Source: Nematostella vectensis
Taxonomy: Eukaryota; Cnidaria; Anthozoa; Actiniaria; Edwardsiidae
Length of the DNA: 64,000 nt
Reading direction: 5' to 3'
Assembly (NCBI RefSeq): GCF_932526225.1
Contig: NC_064039.1
Coordinates: 5,841,001 to 5,905,000, forward strand
Within the stretch, counting starts at the first letter, position 1; each line of letters opens with the position of its first letter. The position numbers were made by a program, and so were the translations under genes. This document shows, piece after piece, positions 47,746 through 61,399 of this stretch. The notes under the pieces are model-generated. The model was not told the DNA's origin and did not search any database. It saw only the letters and a program-made list of their open reading frames with translations.

Positions 47746-50700
47746 TCACTGCTGCTCGCTCGATGATGCGGCTGGGGTTGTAGTATCATCCGGGTTTTCT
47801 TGACCCTCTATTTCTGAAATAATAAGCATAATTTTCATGTGATAGTGATCTGATGATGCAATGATCTTCCTATTAATCATAGTATTCGATTTGGCAAATC
47901 TTTCAAATAAAGCCACCAATGGTCGCCTCCATAACGCATATTATGTGAAGATACGGTACACACTATTACCTCTCTCGGCGACGGCTTTTTGTTTCTTGAG
48001 GATCTTCTGTAGTTCTGACTTCTCCTCCTCTCGCGGCTTATCGTCCAGCATATCTCCCATCGAGCGACTCCTGGGTTTGCGGAGAATCGACTTCGCTTGG
48101 AACGCCGGGTTCTCCACCGACTCCGAGGGTTGGCGCGGTAAGTAAGCGTCAGAGCGCTTTCGCAGCTTCAGAGTCTCCCACTCGGGCTCCCTGTCTCGGT
48201 CTCCTGTCGGGGACTTATCGAGAGAGTAGGAACTCTTGGATTTCATTGTTTTCTGTTGACGAAAAGAGAGGATATGGCTATTACAGATGAAAGATAGTAA
48301 TTCTATTTGCATTGCGACGCACGCTAGCTTAGCAACCTTGGCCATTTTGTGAAGTAAACTAATAAAAACCGATGAGGAAAGGAGAAACTTGCTATCCGAT
48401 TGACACTAACTTAACTAACAAGAGTGGCAAAGAAATGCCTGAGTGCACGTCAGAGGACGACGAAATCTCGCTAGTTATGAAGTTCTTGTCAATCAAAAGG
48501 GTATCGCGCACAGCAACTCACCAGCAAACTACCGAGTTCATTCATAGCTGGGGCTTTCTCCTCGTCGCGTTTGTAATCACAACGGTTCTAATGACAAAGA
48601 CCACAATTAATGTATAAACAAAACCGGTAGTGACAGGAACGCGAGACGTCATTTCAACAGTGCACACTACACAGAGAGGCTCCCCCGATATATGGGTTAC
48701 CCTGTGGTGTTATTAAGGGTGAATAACAGTGACGTGATAACAACTGTGTATCGCTCAACGGACCGTTACCAGGATAATGGTTACCCTGTGGTGTCTATAG
48801 GACATATGACTTCATAACGACAGTATATTGCCAAAAGTTTTTACCCAGATAATCGATTACCCTGTGGTTTGTATTCAAGGATGTATGGTATCATAACAAC
48901 ACTGTACTGCCAAGAGTTGTTACCCAGATAATCGGTCATTCTGTGGTTTATATTCACTGACGGATGAAGTCATAACAACAGTGTATTGCCAAGAGTTGTT
49001 ACCCAGATACTGGGTTACCCTGTGGTGTGAATCAGATAATCAATGTCGTAATCGACTACAGACTTTTCCCAGGAGAATGGACCACCCTGCGGTGTGTATT
49101 TATTAGGACATACAGGAATTGAGACGGGCTTGAGTTGTATTTTTCCCTTGTTAATGCGATCCATCATCTCCTTCATTGCGTTGGCTACAGGGTCATCAGG
49201 CTTCTTGGCGCCTGTGGAATTCGGACAACACAGTCACATCTGTCTGATTATTACAATTAGGCGCCCAATATGATTGAGGATATCGAACAAACAACTGTGA
49301 AAACTTGAGCAAGGGTTGTGGGAACGCAATTTTCTTCCTATGTCCTTTATAAAGTTCTAAAGTGCCAAACTCTACATCTAATCCATCTACTACAGCCCCT
49401 TGAGCCAGTGGTATAGAGGGGCAGGGCCAACCAAACAGCGGAAATGCTCCCCCATACAAAACCACATGTAGATAACTAGACATAACTTGTGAATGACACT
49501 CACGTTTCAAACTGTTCTTTTTTTTAGATCCCATCATACCCATGAATTTTCTGAAAGAGAAATTAATTCATATCTGTTCATATACTGGAAGTAGAAGAAA
49601 CGGGAGCAAAGCCAGATTTATGTAATCTTACTTGATGAGCTGACCAGGCGGCGGTGGGGGAGGGGGTGGGGGAGGTGGTGGTGGTGGTGGTGCACATAGG
49701 GGTGGGGGCGTAGCTGCGGCCATACTCTTAGCTTCCTCAAGTTTCTTTTCGAGCTGGGAAACTAGAAAAGTTTTGACAATGTTAAATTCATCCAATTGGA
49801 AAAATGTATGTTTCTGCAGCTTACTTTTGTCTTCAGCATCTTTTTCTTTTTTCTGGGCCTCTGTTAGTTGATTTTCCAAGTTTTCTACTTCCTCTTGCAC
49901 AAGATCAAGCCGACTTTGCAAACCTGCAAGAAAGAAATGCATCAAGGGTTTAAAAAGCTAGTGAATATTGAAAAACAGCTATAAAATGGAAAACAAAGCT
50001 GTTGATTATGAAAATGAGATTGGTAGTATTTATCTGTGCCAGAGTGTACTTCCAACAATTTCAGTTCAACCTGGACGACAGGGGGTAGGGGAGGGGGGGC
50101 AGTTACTCCTCTTGTTAGGGAGTATTTTGTTATTTTACTCCTTTACAAAAAGGGATTCAGTGCAATATTATAAGACATGGTAATGCTTGGTATGACTAGG
50201 AAGTCTACACACAAGCTGTAGAAAATCTAGGTGCTGTGCATAAGTGTGGTGAATCATGGAAATAAATCAACCCAAGGTTGAAGTAGTATGTTTAAGCCTT
50301 AGTGGAAACAGGGTATTTTTGTTGACATTTTGTGCATTAGCATTTTGTCAGCATTATTAGACCTCCAATTACAGGTTATGCTTAAAATGTTAAGCATTAA
50401 AATGTGAGGTCTAAAACATACCACTTTATTTTGGTTATTTACTTGGTAATGCATACTTGGCAACCATGACAACTCAAAAACTGGGAGACTGTGCTTAAAA
50501 TACAAGAACTGTATAAGAAATTCTACTCAAAAACCTGGAGATTACAGTAAATGTATAGGGAGTTTTGATTTTTTTGCCATGAGATGAATGCTAAAAACTG
50601 CGAGTCTACCACGAAAACTGGGAGAGTTGGCAGGTATGAAAATAGTGAACTTAGGCTCAAAGTTACGGATTGTAAAGTGTTAAATAACAGTCATCTTCCT

Positions 50701-53700
50701 ATGTCTTTTATAATTATCTTTTTGGATATGATATGAGATCTAACAGAGAGGGTGAATATTTTAGAACATGTTTATTCTATTTTTTTCTGGGAATCACCCC
50801 TGTGATAAATTATCCAGCCACAATAACATTATTTCCTAGTTTTCGTGAAGTGCAAATAAATATTACCTTTAATATATTCACAATCTTTTGATGATGAAAC
50901 TTCTTCTTCTAGATCTTTAATCTGCAACCACCAAAAGCACTTTCTGTGATTTTATTGAATACACTAAGTATTTGAAATTCCAGTTTAATCCAACTAATCA
51001 ATTATATGTCAAAACCATATGCAAAGTGCTGCAATTTTACATTTCAACCAAACAACATACCTTTTCTTCTGCTTGTGTCTTTTGTTGGAGGAGTTCTTTG
51101 TTTAATCTGTCATTCTCAGCAAATGCCTTAGCTAACCTCTCATCTTGGTTGGCCTCTTGCAGAATTTCCTTCTTACGGTTCAACTCTTCATCATTTCTTT
51201 TTGCCTATTTCAAATAAATCATCTCAACTATTCTATAGTTCGAAAGACACTACCATTGCCATTAAGACAGAGTTAGAAAGTTAGCCAATTTAGCATGCAA
51301 GAGCTTTTGCTAAATTAATATTATAATTACATCTAATTTGATGTTTAAAAAGTATTTCTTTGTCAGGTAGGATGCAGACGCACCCCCCCCCCCCCCTTGG
51401 CGGCCAAAATGTGGGGGTAATTTCTTCAATTACTATGCTTTTTTCATATGATACCTTTGATAGATATACCTAGTATACTTCTTGTATCCTTATTGGTTTA
51501 CTTTTTTTTTACACAAAAACAATAAAGCTTGCCAAAGTAGCATGTGTTGCAGTGCAACACCTTGTATTCCTGTGCAAGCCAAAATGCTACAAACGATAAG
51601 AAGAAGAGATTGTAATGGTACCTACATCAAGAGCAAGTTTCTCAGCCTCTGCACGGCACACTGACTCCATCTCTAATCTCTGCTGTAAAATGTTGAACTC
51701 TTCGTAGGCCAGCACAGACACTGAAAATATGCACATCAAGTCAGAAAATATACTTGGGGTCAACCTGGAAGTGTTTACTTGTAAGATAGTAGGAAAATGG
51801 CAAAAAATCAAAAAAGAACTATGAAGTATGAAAAAAGACTGTAAACATTTAAAAGACTAATAGCTAAAACAACCTTAACTATGACACTGGTATGACTAGA
51901 AAAACTAGAGACATGTTGTAGAATAACTATAGGTGGTTCTCGACTATGACAAAATGAAAAGTCTTTGATCTTCCCAAAGGAAGGACCAGCCTTTGCCTTC
52001 CCCTCCGCCAACACCCAAGCCCCACACAACATACCAAGCAATTACCAACCTCTATTCAGCTGTCTGAGTTGCTTTTCACAAGAAGCAAGCTTTTTCCTTG
52101 TCACAGCATGAGCCTCTTTTTCTTTGGAAAACTGTTAAAAATAGAAAAGGAAGAATATCTAGTCTACTATTATCTACAAATTGGACAACCAGAGATTTTT
52201 CTTACCAAATCTTGATTTTCTGTCAGCTTTCCATGTGTCTCATTCAACTGTATCTTTAATCTTTCAACCAGGCTTTTCAACTCTAGAATGTGTAAACATA
52301 AATAAAGTCATGTTTATCGTTTTGATTAATGAAGGGTAGCTAGTCTGTAACTGGGCTTTGACAAACATTTGACAGAGCAAAGAGGTTGGTTGTGCACAAA
52401 ATGGAGTGTGCACAATAATAAGGGAGCTAGTGGAGTAAAACTTGCAGAAATACCTTCTCTTTCTCTCACTTTTCATGTTTTTGTGATAAGGTTAACAAAG
52501 GGGGAGTTGTTTCATCTTGAGTTAAGCACATGGACTACCCAACATTCTGGACAGTGGAAGTTGAAAAATTTAATTTTTTGTTAGAAGAAATCACTTACAA
52601 GTATCTTTATTTCAATAATATCTGTATCAGAGATATGATTATTTACCTTTTATTTCTTCCTGTAAGATTAAAGATGAACTCTCTGATCCTGAATCATCTG
52701 AAGCTGACTCATTCAGAATCTCAAATGACTGCAGTTCAGCCTGAAGATTAAAACAAAAATTGTTGAAATTATGTATTAAGTATTAAATTATCATCTTTGG
52801 CAAGTAAAACACGTAGTGATACTTAGTTATCCAAAATAAGTATTTGTTCATATACTGGAGACTGTGAATCCCTCAAGAAAGTTAATCAAAGGTCCCAACT
52901 CACAGAACTTCATTAACCTGTATTTAGGGACATAGAAAACTGCTGGGGATGATGGCCTGTGGTACAGTACCATATAGTGACAGTGTATACACACAAACCC
53001 ACACCCATGATTGTAAACTGCACAGAGTAATCTGTATCTACATATTGTCTAGTTAATATCACATTAAAAGTGCATTTAATCATTTCTTGTATGAGGTTTG
53101 TAAGAAATTGTAAACTAGCATAATTAAGCATTAGCATAATTTAGCATAAGTAATGACTTATGTCAGGGATGACTGCACATACCTGGGTTAACCCCTGCAG
53201 CGTCTGGGCCCCCCAGTTTATGAAGGGGTGGGGCCTCTCTACGAGTTCTGGAAGCTCAACAAAGGGAGTCCTGGCTGCTTGATTACCCCCTCCCAACACT
53301 CTCTTATGTGTAACACAGAAAGGTGTAACAGGTATCCCCTGGGGGGCAGGGAGCTTTGGCTCAGAGGCCTGGCTCCTCGGGTGTGCTTGGTTAGGCGGTT
53401 ACCAAACTATCCTAAACCTGACCCTAAACTTATCAGAGTTTAATGCTATGTTAAAATCATAAATAAAATAAATGAATTCCATTCATGAGCTCACCAGATT
53501 AATGCCATCGCCATTCAAGCTTGCAATCTGTGTAAATATCATTTGACTTTGCCTCTTGAGCTTTTTGTTTTTATTGACCATCTGAAAAATATAAAGTGCT
53601 CTAAATATCCCACTTTTGGTTTTATTTGTCCAGTCACTAGCTATACCTGAGACTCAAAATTGAAATAAATAAAATACCTATCTCAACCTAAAAATATGCT

Positions 53701-55981
53701 GCTGCAATACAGAACATTTATCCTTTGTTTATACCTAAGAAGCAACCTTCCAAGGCCTTACATCGGCACTCCTCCCCCAACCCTTCCCCCATACTTGACT
53801 TGGCACTCTCCCCTCCCCCCATTCCTCACATTTCCCATTTTGCTTATACACAGCGGCAATCTCCAGGGTCTTATCTTGAAACTCTCTACCTTCCCCAACC
53901 TGAAATAGCCTATTTATCCTTTGCTTATACCTCAGTAGCAATCTCCACAGCCTTATCTCGGCATTCTTGCTCCACCTCATACTTTCTGTGCAGATTCTCA
54001 TACTCATCTAATGCCAAGCTGGATACTACAAAATAATATAGGTGTGAGAAAAAATCAAGAGGGAGTGAATCAGGGGCATGCAAAGGAGAATAAAAGAAGA
54101 AGAGCGGAAAGGAGAGTAAACAGTTTTAATACCAAAAGAGGATGTAGAGTTTGGTAAACCAGAATGTAGATCAGTGGTATGGGCTTCATTTCTCTAGCCA
54201 GAGGTTCCAAGGTCAAAACCAACTCAGGTAAAATTAATTTTTTTATAAAAACCTGGCTCTCTACACTGTGGATTGTGAATCCCAGTCAAGTAACATTAAC
54301 ATGGAACATTGTTACTATCTATCCCAAAGTAAATGTTACCAGCTTATTTATACAGGGCCTCAGCAGGTGGGAGGGGGTCACTGGAGGCATGTGTCCCCCC
54401 AATATTAAAAAAAATTATAAGGAAATGACCAGTGGGGCGTGGCTATGCCCCCCCCCCCCAATGTTTTTGTATTGTGCCCCTTCTGTATTTCAAGGTGTGC
54501 TATAGCACTGTTATATAATTTATACAAAGAGCAAAAGAAAACACTTAAAAACTATAAAAATATTAAGGTTAAAACCTCAGAAACACTGTTATTTTAATGT
54601 TTAATAAATGTTTCAAACCTACTGGTGATTATTCTATGGGGAGATTAAATCAGTGTTATCAGTCTGGTCTAGCTGACAGATAGATAGAACAGGTGTTTAC
54701 ATGAATTCCAAAATTAAACAGCAGACATGTCAACCTAATGCGATTACCAATTGCAATGAAGAATGTGGCCAGTAAATGGAAATTTTAACATCCTGTTATA
54801 ATCCAAGTCTAGGTTAATTCTAAAAGCATTCATACATGTTATTATAGCACTATTAGGAAAAAAGAATGTTAGAAATAATCAGAAATTAGCTGCAACCAAG
54901 AAATAACAAAGAGAGATCATAGATATACAACAGATTGTTTTTCACATATATTAAACAGAGCATTCAAACAGAAAGAATGGGAATCAGCGTGATATTTTAT
55001 ATTAGGGAAATCCCTTTGAGATATTGGTTGGCTATCATTGTTTGATTAATAAGGAATGTTAGCATCCAATTGTTCACACAATTTTCAATTAGTTCCTTTT
55101 ATGAAAAATCTCTGACCACTTCAAAATTCAAAAGAAATGTTAAATCGGACAAAGTTAGGCAAAATGTTTGAAAGGGTTTTTTTTATAATAAAATTTTTTA
55201 GACATTTAAAAAACTGAATTATATAAAACATTTTACATTAAAATAAATTACATTTACATTATTTTGCAGCTGGTACAGTAAGACGTAATGTAATCAACAA
55301 TGAGATTTTTTTCTCAAAATATAAAAAAATACTCAATCACATATACTCAAAATCGAAAATTTCACTATCTTCAAGTACAAATCACTGTACAAATTGAGAT
55401 GGAAAAGTTGCCACAAAAGTTATTCTATGAAAGTGATATCTTTATTTTTTTATGAATAGCCAACTGCCCTCCATTTTACCCCAATAATAGAAAGTTCAAC
55501 GACTCACCGTCCTTTAAACGGTCCAAGTCTTGCTTTGCTTTTAGATACTTTTCATGCTCAGTTTGGAACTAGCAAAAGATAAGGAATTACTCTACCACTA
55601 TCAACACCGTAGATAATATATAAGTAAATATAAATAAACTCTTTCGCGGATCTTACTTTTTTGTAGTATTCCTCGCACTTTGCCTTGACCAGATCAAACT
55701 CCTCCACAGCTGTTGATAAAGTAAAACGGAAAATCTTTCAGTTAATCTGTAATACTTAACACAAACTCAGCAAAGAACAGCACTTGAATTTTGATCATCA
55801 AATTGCTGTGAAGGAATTTTGCTCGGGATCGCATATTATTGCCGGGCTTGCAACGCTTACCAGTTCTAGATAAGCCCTTGAGTTTCTGGTAGTCCTTATC
55901 TATGTGTTGTACGTTTTCTTGAGTCGTAATCATATCTTCCTGCAGCTGTAGTAATTGCGTCTCAGCTTCTCTCACCGCCAT
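47746..55981 (-). CDS. SHTN1: Shootin-1-type coiled-coil protein
   Basis: In vertebrates shootin-1 links actin flow to adhesion in axon outgrowth. Seventeen minus-strand exons: 55861-55981, 55657-55709, 55508-55568, 53931-54025, 53495-53581, 52647-52740, 52206-52282, 52050-52131, 51626-51720, 51061-51204, 50867-50921, 49825-49923, 49632-49761, 49504-49550, 49114-49211, 47970-48252, 47746-47813; 562 residues. Coiled coil covers about residues 1-370. It contains LNRVSVLAYEEF (about 220) and LDEYENLHRKYEVEQECR, both matching shootin repeats. A proline tract follows (about 374-393), then GQLIKKFMGMMGSKKK, MKEMMDRINKG and ELQKILKKQK, in the same order as in human SHTN1. The exon 9 donor (GAT|GTAGGT) was chosen for phase; the exon 9-10 join spans 32 residues where human has about 33. 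Confidence 0.92.
48372..48617 (+). CDS. Doubtful small ORF with a C-terminal hydrophobic segment
   Basis: An 81-residue open frame inside shootin intron 15, antisense to that gene. It starts MRKGETCYPID, is polar and acidic in the middle, and ends with a hydrophobic stretch (WGFLLVAFVITTVLMTK), as a tail-anchored protein might. No family is recognised. There is no promoter or poly(A) evidence, so it may be chance. Confidence 0.15.
   Translation: MRKGETCYPIDTNLTNKSGKEMPECTSEDDEISLVMKFLSIKRVSRTATHQQTTEFIHSWGFLLVAFVITTVLMTKTTINV
48690..49112 (-). repeat. Tandem repeat of about 80 bp at the start of shootin intron 15
   Basis: Six diverged copies spaced 66-84 bp, marked on the plus strand by TTACCCTGTGGTGT. 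On the sense (minus) strand each has ACCACAGGGTAAC. The array begins within a few bases of the exon 15 donor (CCT|GTATGTCC), and a TATGTCC copy recurs in it. Confidence 0.8.
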
Positions 55982-56035
55982 GTTCGCTTCCTATCTCTGG
56001 GCGGAGGGTCACGTGTGAAAACCGGAAGTCTATGT
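55982..56035 (-). promoter_or_regulatory. Shootin promoter-proximal cluster: GC box, E-box, ETS site
   Basis: Just upstream of the shootin start codon lie GGGCGG (about 55999-56004), CACGTG (56010-56015) and CCGGAAG (56022-56028). Such a TATA-less cluster is typical of broad animal promoters. Factor binding is not shown. Confidence 0.45.
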
Positions 56036-56281
56036 CATCACGACATCATCTTCAACCTCTCTGTTTATTTATTCCACAACAATAAAACCGATAAATCCTG
56101 CTTTAATCCATCGCACATAAAGTATATAGAACAATTGACTTTCTACAACAATATTTTTTTTCCACCTTACCAGAAGAGAGAGGCCAAACAGGCAAAGGAC
56201 GGACGGACACAAACTAACAGTGTATTCATCTAAAAAGGCGCTTCTAACTGGTTTGATTAGATTGAGGCGTGAATAAATAAC

Positions 56282-56391
56282 CAGGGCGTAGCAGGCCTCC
56301 TCGAAATATTGAGGGGTACAATACAGAAACATTAAGAAAATATTAGGGGGGGGGACATGCCCCCAGTGCCCCACCCCCTGCTACGGCCCTG
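56282..56391. mobile_element. Small MITE with CAGGGC ends
   Basis: CAGGGCGTAGCAGG and the inverted CCTGCTACGGCCCTG bound a 110 bp noncoding element. CAGGG termini are common in hAT-type elements. A related C/G-rich segment lies at 54354-54500 in shootin intron 3. Confidence 0.6.
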
Positions 56392-57050
56392 GGATGGAAT
56401 GTATACCGTAATTGCTTGAAAAAGCGCCTTCCTCAAATAAACGATTCCCCGAATAAGCGCCTTGCACTAATCTCGCCTAATTGTTTTGCACGATATTAGA
56501 AAAAGAAAGGAAAACTGACAGTGCTACGCGCCACAACAATTTAAATAGAAGCTCGTTTTGTCATGTTTTGTTTGATTTGTTATGGTTCTTTAGAGATAAA
56601 ACGGTTTTTCAAATACCGTAATGATTCGAATAAGCGCCCTAAGCGCCCCTTCCCGACCCTATTTATATAAGAACTGCTACTCTTTTTTTCTGATTATTTT
56701 CCTTTTTGTAGGACTGCGTTTATCCCAGTTATCCCTCCCCAAAAAAAGCGAGTGGTCCATCGCATCTCCCCCCCCCCCTTCCCACCATCAAGAAAAAAAG
56801 TAACGGGCAAATAGAGGGCTTTTTAGGCTTCATACAAGCCTAATATGCGGTGCTATTTTAAAAACACTTGCGTTTTCTACAACGGTGGTTCGACCGAAAT
56901 TTTGCCCTTCCTTAAAAAAATAATTGTTTTGAGGTTCCCATTTCGATAAGTAGGGTGCGCTAAATGCCTTTTAAAGCGGATTTTTTTCCAATTCTTTCTT
57001 ATTTTTTTATTTTCGATAGTAAACTTGGCAGCATAAGTTTACCAACATCT

Positions 57051-57100
57051 CTTGTCTTGTCTTGTCTTGTCTTGTCTTGTCTTGTCTTGTCTTGTCTTGT
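57051..57100 (+). repeat. Perfect (CTTGT)10 microsatellite
   Basis: Ten uninterrupted copies of CTTGT. Polymorphism is likely. Confidence 0.98.
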
Positions 57101-57205
57101 CGAGAAGAGCTGATGATTGATAAGAGTTTGGCGACCTCTTGTTCTCCGCTGTGACGTCACCTGTGGATAAAGGAAGGTACACGCACCAAAAAATGAGTTT
57201 TATCA

Positions 57206-58215
57206 AGAGAGCATAAGATAAGAGAGGGACACTTTGGTATTACCCGCGCGCCATGTCGATTCCGAATCCGGCTATTTTTAGTAACCACCACCCCACCACT
57301 GCGCGTGAGCGCGCTTTGGCATTTACATTTTGTTGTTTGCCGCTATTTTGTGACATGAAACCGAAAAGAAAAACATCCTATTTGCACAAATACCATCGAA
57401 AATGTCATTCTAGCATCAAGGATACGGGCAGTTGCAGTTTATTAAGGAGATGTAGTACTTCGAGGATTGCAAGATTTCCAAAACGAGACTTCATTCAAAA
57501 TCAAGAGCGGAAAACCTCGTGCTTCAATCACCGTTTTTGCTCTAACTTGCTGCTTCTTCGTGGTTTCTCAACAATCATTATCTTCCCAATGGTCAAACGA
57601 AATTTGTAAGTTATACCATTAGATATAATATTGATTTTTGTAAATATTCCGGTGAATTGAGAAGGAATCCAAGAAAAATACATTTCATAAAACTATCCTA
57701 GCGAGGGAATGCATTTTTGTGATGATCAAAGCCAGCAAGCTGAAGTATCTGAGCTTTTGTAAAAGTGAGAAAATAAAGAGGGATATATTACTGTATTTCT
57801 TTGATGTTGTTATTATTATATGTAATATTATGTTGTTATTAGCTGGTGTCGGGATTTGAATCAAACGCAGTATCACAGCCATTTTATCGCTCGTTGGTTT
57901 TTTTCTTTCTCATTTGACTTCGCCGCTCAGCTTTCTGTGAGTATATTTGCCAATCTTGGTAAATTAAGTTAGACTTTTTTCTTCTTCCGAGTTATTTTAC
58001 ATGATCTCTTTTCATTCCTATCGAGTTGGCAAAACAACAAACACGCAACCCGCGGGGGGGGGAGTAGGACAAAATAAAAGGAGCAAATCCTCACGGGCAG
58101 TGGTGGGGTGGTGGTTACTAAAAATAGCCGGATTCGAAATCTAAGGGACGAGGTCATAACAATTGGCCAAACTAGGGACCGGATGGAGGGTATGGAAGCC
58201 CGCCGGTAACCCGGG
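57206..58215. mobile_element. Composite MITE region related to the TERF intron 1 element
   Basis: 57206 starts GAGAGCATAAGATAAGAGAG and follows the 31443 element through GGCTATTTTTAGTAACCACC. Inverted copies of the same inner block occur at about 58100-58150 (GGTGGTTACTAAAAATAGCC). Then a block follows (ACTAGGGACC ... AACCCGGGGGG) whose inverse is found at 61310 and 62690. It looks like nested or recombined elements. Confidence 0.6.
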
Positions 58216-61200
58216 GGGGGGGGGTATGACAACCTTACGAGACCGACCGATGGTGATGACCGGGGGGGGGAGGGGGAGCAGCCCGCCGATTACTACGACA
58301 GATACACCAATTCAGGGAGGGTATGGAGCGCTTCCACTGGCAAATAGATTCCCATTTGAGGCAACTTTCCATGCATAAAGCCTATTCGCACTAAGCAAAT
58401 GTTTGTTTGTTTTGACAAAAGAAACTGTCAACGCTAGCGGGAAACGTGCGAATGCGTTTGTTCGACCAGGACAATTTTCAACGATCTTCAAAGGCTACGC
58501 TGGCCTGTTCTGGAGGCGGCCAGAACTAAGCCAAAAATCAGGTTTTTCAATTAACACCAAGCTTTACTTGAGCAGAAGTTGTTGTTTTTGATATTCATAG
58601 AATGAATTTACTACCAGTAAGGCGATGAGTTGTGCAAAAATATTCCAAGGAAGCATTGTGATCAAACGTAAACAAATTCTGCAACTCTGCTTTTTCGCGT
58701 GAGAAATCCGAGTCTAATTTTGAATGACGTTGGGTCGCGTTCGGCTTTTTGTTTGACCTCTTAGTGCGAATGCGATTTACAAGCCAATCGATCGGCCAGG
58801 ACAAAATTGGGCTGGCTGTTTGTCCCTGCATGACAAACTTTGTCCTCCTAGTGCAATTAGGCCCATAGCCAAGACAAAAATGCACAAACCCACCAGCAAC
58901 CATATAATTACGAATCAAATAGCTTTGATGTTGATACAATGACAATGGCTCAGCATGCCAGTTGCGCTACACGTCAGGAAATTTAATATGTTGTCCAGAT
59001 AATGGCCTTGCAAATTGCCATGTCATATGTAATTACACCTGAGTTTTATCATTTATAATCGCATAAGGTCTAATAAGGTCTAACTGATATAAATGATAGT
59101 GATTAGTATGATTAACCATACTGCAGGCGAGTACTATTCTACCAAAGCAGACAACCTAACGGTAAAGACCCTGGATTGGTTCCAATATCGTTTCGTGATA
59201 ACTGAAATTAATTGTTAGTTAGATAATGGAAAACCACAGTAGAGACAGTACATGATTTTCAACATTATCTACATGTGACTGGGAAGCCGTTCAAGATTTC
59301 GGTACTGGGTTCATTCACTGTTACTTTTAACTCATCTATATTCAATAGGTGATTCGACCAATCGGATGACCCTCTTAAGACACGTGAGTACCTTTTACAT
59401 AGGCAAGTCCCCAGCGATATAACTGTGTAGTAAAATCCTCACGTGTCCGAATCAGTTTCAAATCATTGCACTTTCTCTAAACCAATTACAAAACAGCGCT
59501 ATGCTGTTCTTTTGCCGGATCCTTATTTTCTCTTACTATTTGCCATTTCGTGTAATTTCTAATCGACTTTGGATTACACAGTCTTATTATTTTTGATATT
59601 CAGTCTCAGGAGTTTGGCTGTATAAACTGCGACTTCGGAGGCATGTTGTGAACTCAACAGCGCTCGAGGAATGCCTGAATTTATTTCATTTCAACAAAAT
59701 TTGTTTCATTATCTACTCTGTGTCTACTATAGTTATCTGGATTCCCAGGAACGCAACATGCATACTTTCGACTTTTCATCTAATCAATGATTTCAATTCT
59801 ATTTTAGGCATTGAGTGCTCTTGAGTATATTTTTAATTCACTGATGGACTAGCTTTGATTCCCTGATGAACATAGACTTTGTGTTTCCACCTCGATTGGT
59901 CAAAGCGCCTATTGAAATTGGATGAGTTAATCGTAACAGTAAAACTTGGCCACTTCCCTGCTAGCAGAGGCTTCTTATCTCTGTATTTCGCTGGGCTGGA
60001 GTTCGCGAGGAAAAGATGCGTGGGGCGGGGAGCGTTTTTGCGTGACCCGACCTCGGGCGGCTGCAAAGGAGACTGGACCCCGAGCGACGCGTTTTGTTTC
60101 CTTCCCCATTACATAAAAATAACAGAGTAGGCAAGAACAGTTACTAGGGGCAGTGATGATGGATCCGACCTTATCAAAACAAATCCAACCACCAACGTCC
60201 TCAGCTGGGACTTCTTTGGACTTGCCATCACAAGGGAAATGTACACAAAAGCGGCAGAGAATCTATTTGATAAAATGCTTTAGCTGACTTTTACGGGGCT
60301 TTCCTGTTTAATTTTATTGAAGGCAAGAATAAAAAATTTAATTTAACTATGAAATCAGTCTGATCTTTGTGTTGCATTCGTTAATGGCACACGGTGTCGC
60401 AACGTGAGTTCGCCGAAGTCCGGTCAATGAATAACTTGACAATTTGCTGGAGAAACGATAATTTTTGTGTTCCTGCACTTGCAATACATAAAAGCCGTTG
60501 TGATCTCTATCAACTTCCTCTAATCATCTCCGTCTTAAGCAAGTATTTTTGCCTTTGGAGCTGAACTCAAGCTTAGTTTAGCTTAGTTTAACATCAATAA
60601 TATGACACAAAGGACTATTTATCGTTATATAGCCCTCCGGAATTATATGAAATTTGCTATCTAAAATTTGTGCTCAAGGAGTAAGAAACTTTATTTTAGT
60701 TAGCTGAGAGACATTATTGACTCATTCTAAGTGAATGAAGATAAAACGTATTTCAGAGCTCTACATTTTATTTTCCGTTTAGAGTGTCATTAGAGCGGTA
60801 CCCTGGGTACCAGAGGCTCCGAGCTTCGCGGCGTTCGTTCCATACTTGAGAATTAAGCTTTTGTTTAAACAAAACGAATAATCATGGAAAAACTTTGCCA
60901 AATTTAGGACACACACCGCATCCGTATAAGAATTGTTGGTTTCACGATGATGACGTTAATGTGTTGGACGTGAATCAAATGGCAAAAGCGCTGTCCAATG
61001 TGTTGATCCTGAATGGCGTTTTTCGCACGTATTTCTTCTGAGGGGATTCCGACCTACCGTTTCAACTTGTAGCTTAATTAACTTTTTAATTGATCAGCAA
61101 GGAGTCTAAAGGCCACAACGACTTACACAACCGCGTACTGCAAAAGGAAACTATATACCATGAAACGGTCGCGACCCAAATATACGGATTGTGATTGCCT

Positions 61201-61295
61201 CGTATAGACAGTGTATCAAGTGTATGCTGCAACAACTGTGTGTCGGGGGGAAGGGGGGGTTAAACAGCCCGCAACCACTGTAGTTGTGTGTGTGT
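58216..61295. other. Gene-poor region, nothing coding recognised
   Basis: No splice-consistent exon or RNA gene was found. 60799-60833 is one arm of the palindromic MITE seen at 42029. Open frames such as 59879-60130 show no family resemblance. Confidence 0.4.
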
Positions 61296-61297
61296 GT

Positions 61298-61358
61298 GTG
61301 GGGGGGGGGGGGGGTATCACCCGCCACTAGCAACCTATTTTAAAAGTCGGGTCCCTAG
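61298..61358 (+). repeat. Left copy of a direct repeat flanking the LINE remnant
   Basis: A G-run is followed by GTATCACCCGCCACTAGCAA and then TTTTAAAAGTCGGGTCCCTAG. The same order recurs at 62690-62745 to the right of the LINE. It belongs to the MITE family seen inverted at 58155-58215. Confidence 0.7.
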
Positions 61359-61399
61359 CATGGATGGTTCCTCGTCACCATGTGAGGGGGGGGGGGGGG

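Noticed and set aside
51383-51397. Poly-C tracts here and at 46715, 54450 and 56770 as regulatory G-quadruplex loci
   Set aside because: They are plain homopolymer runs common in this sequence. They may vary or be sequencing artefacts, and no spaced G-run pattern is associated.
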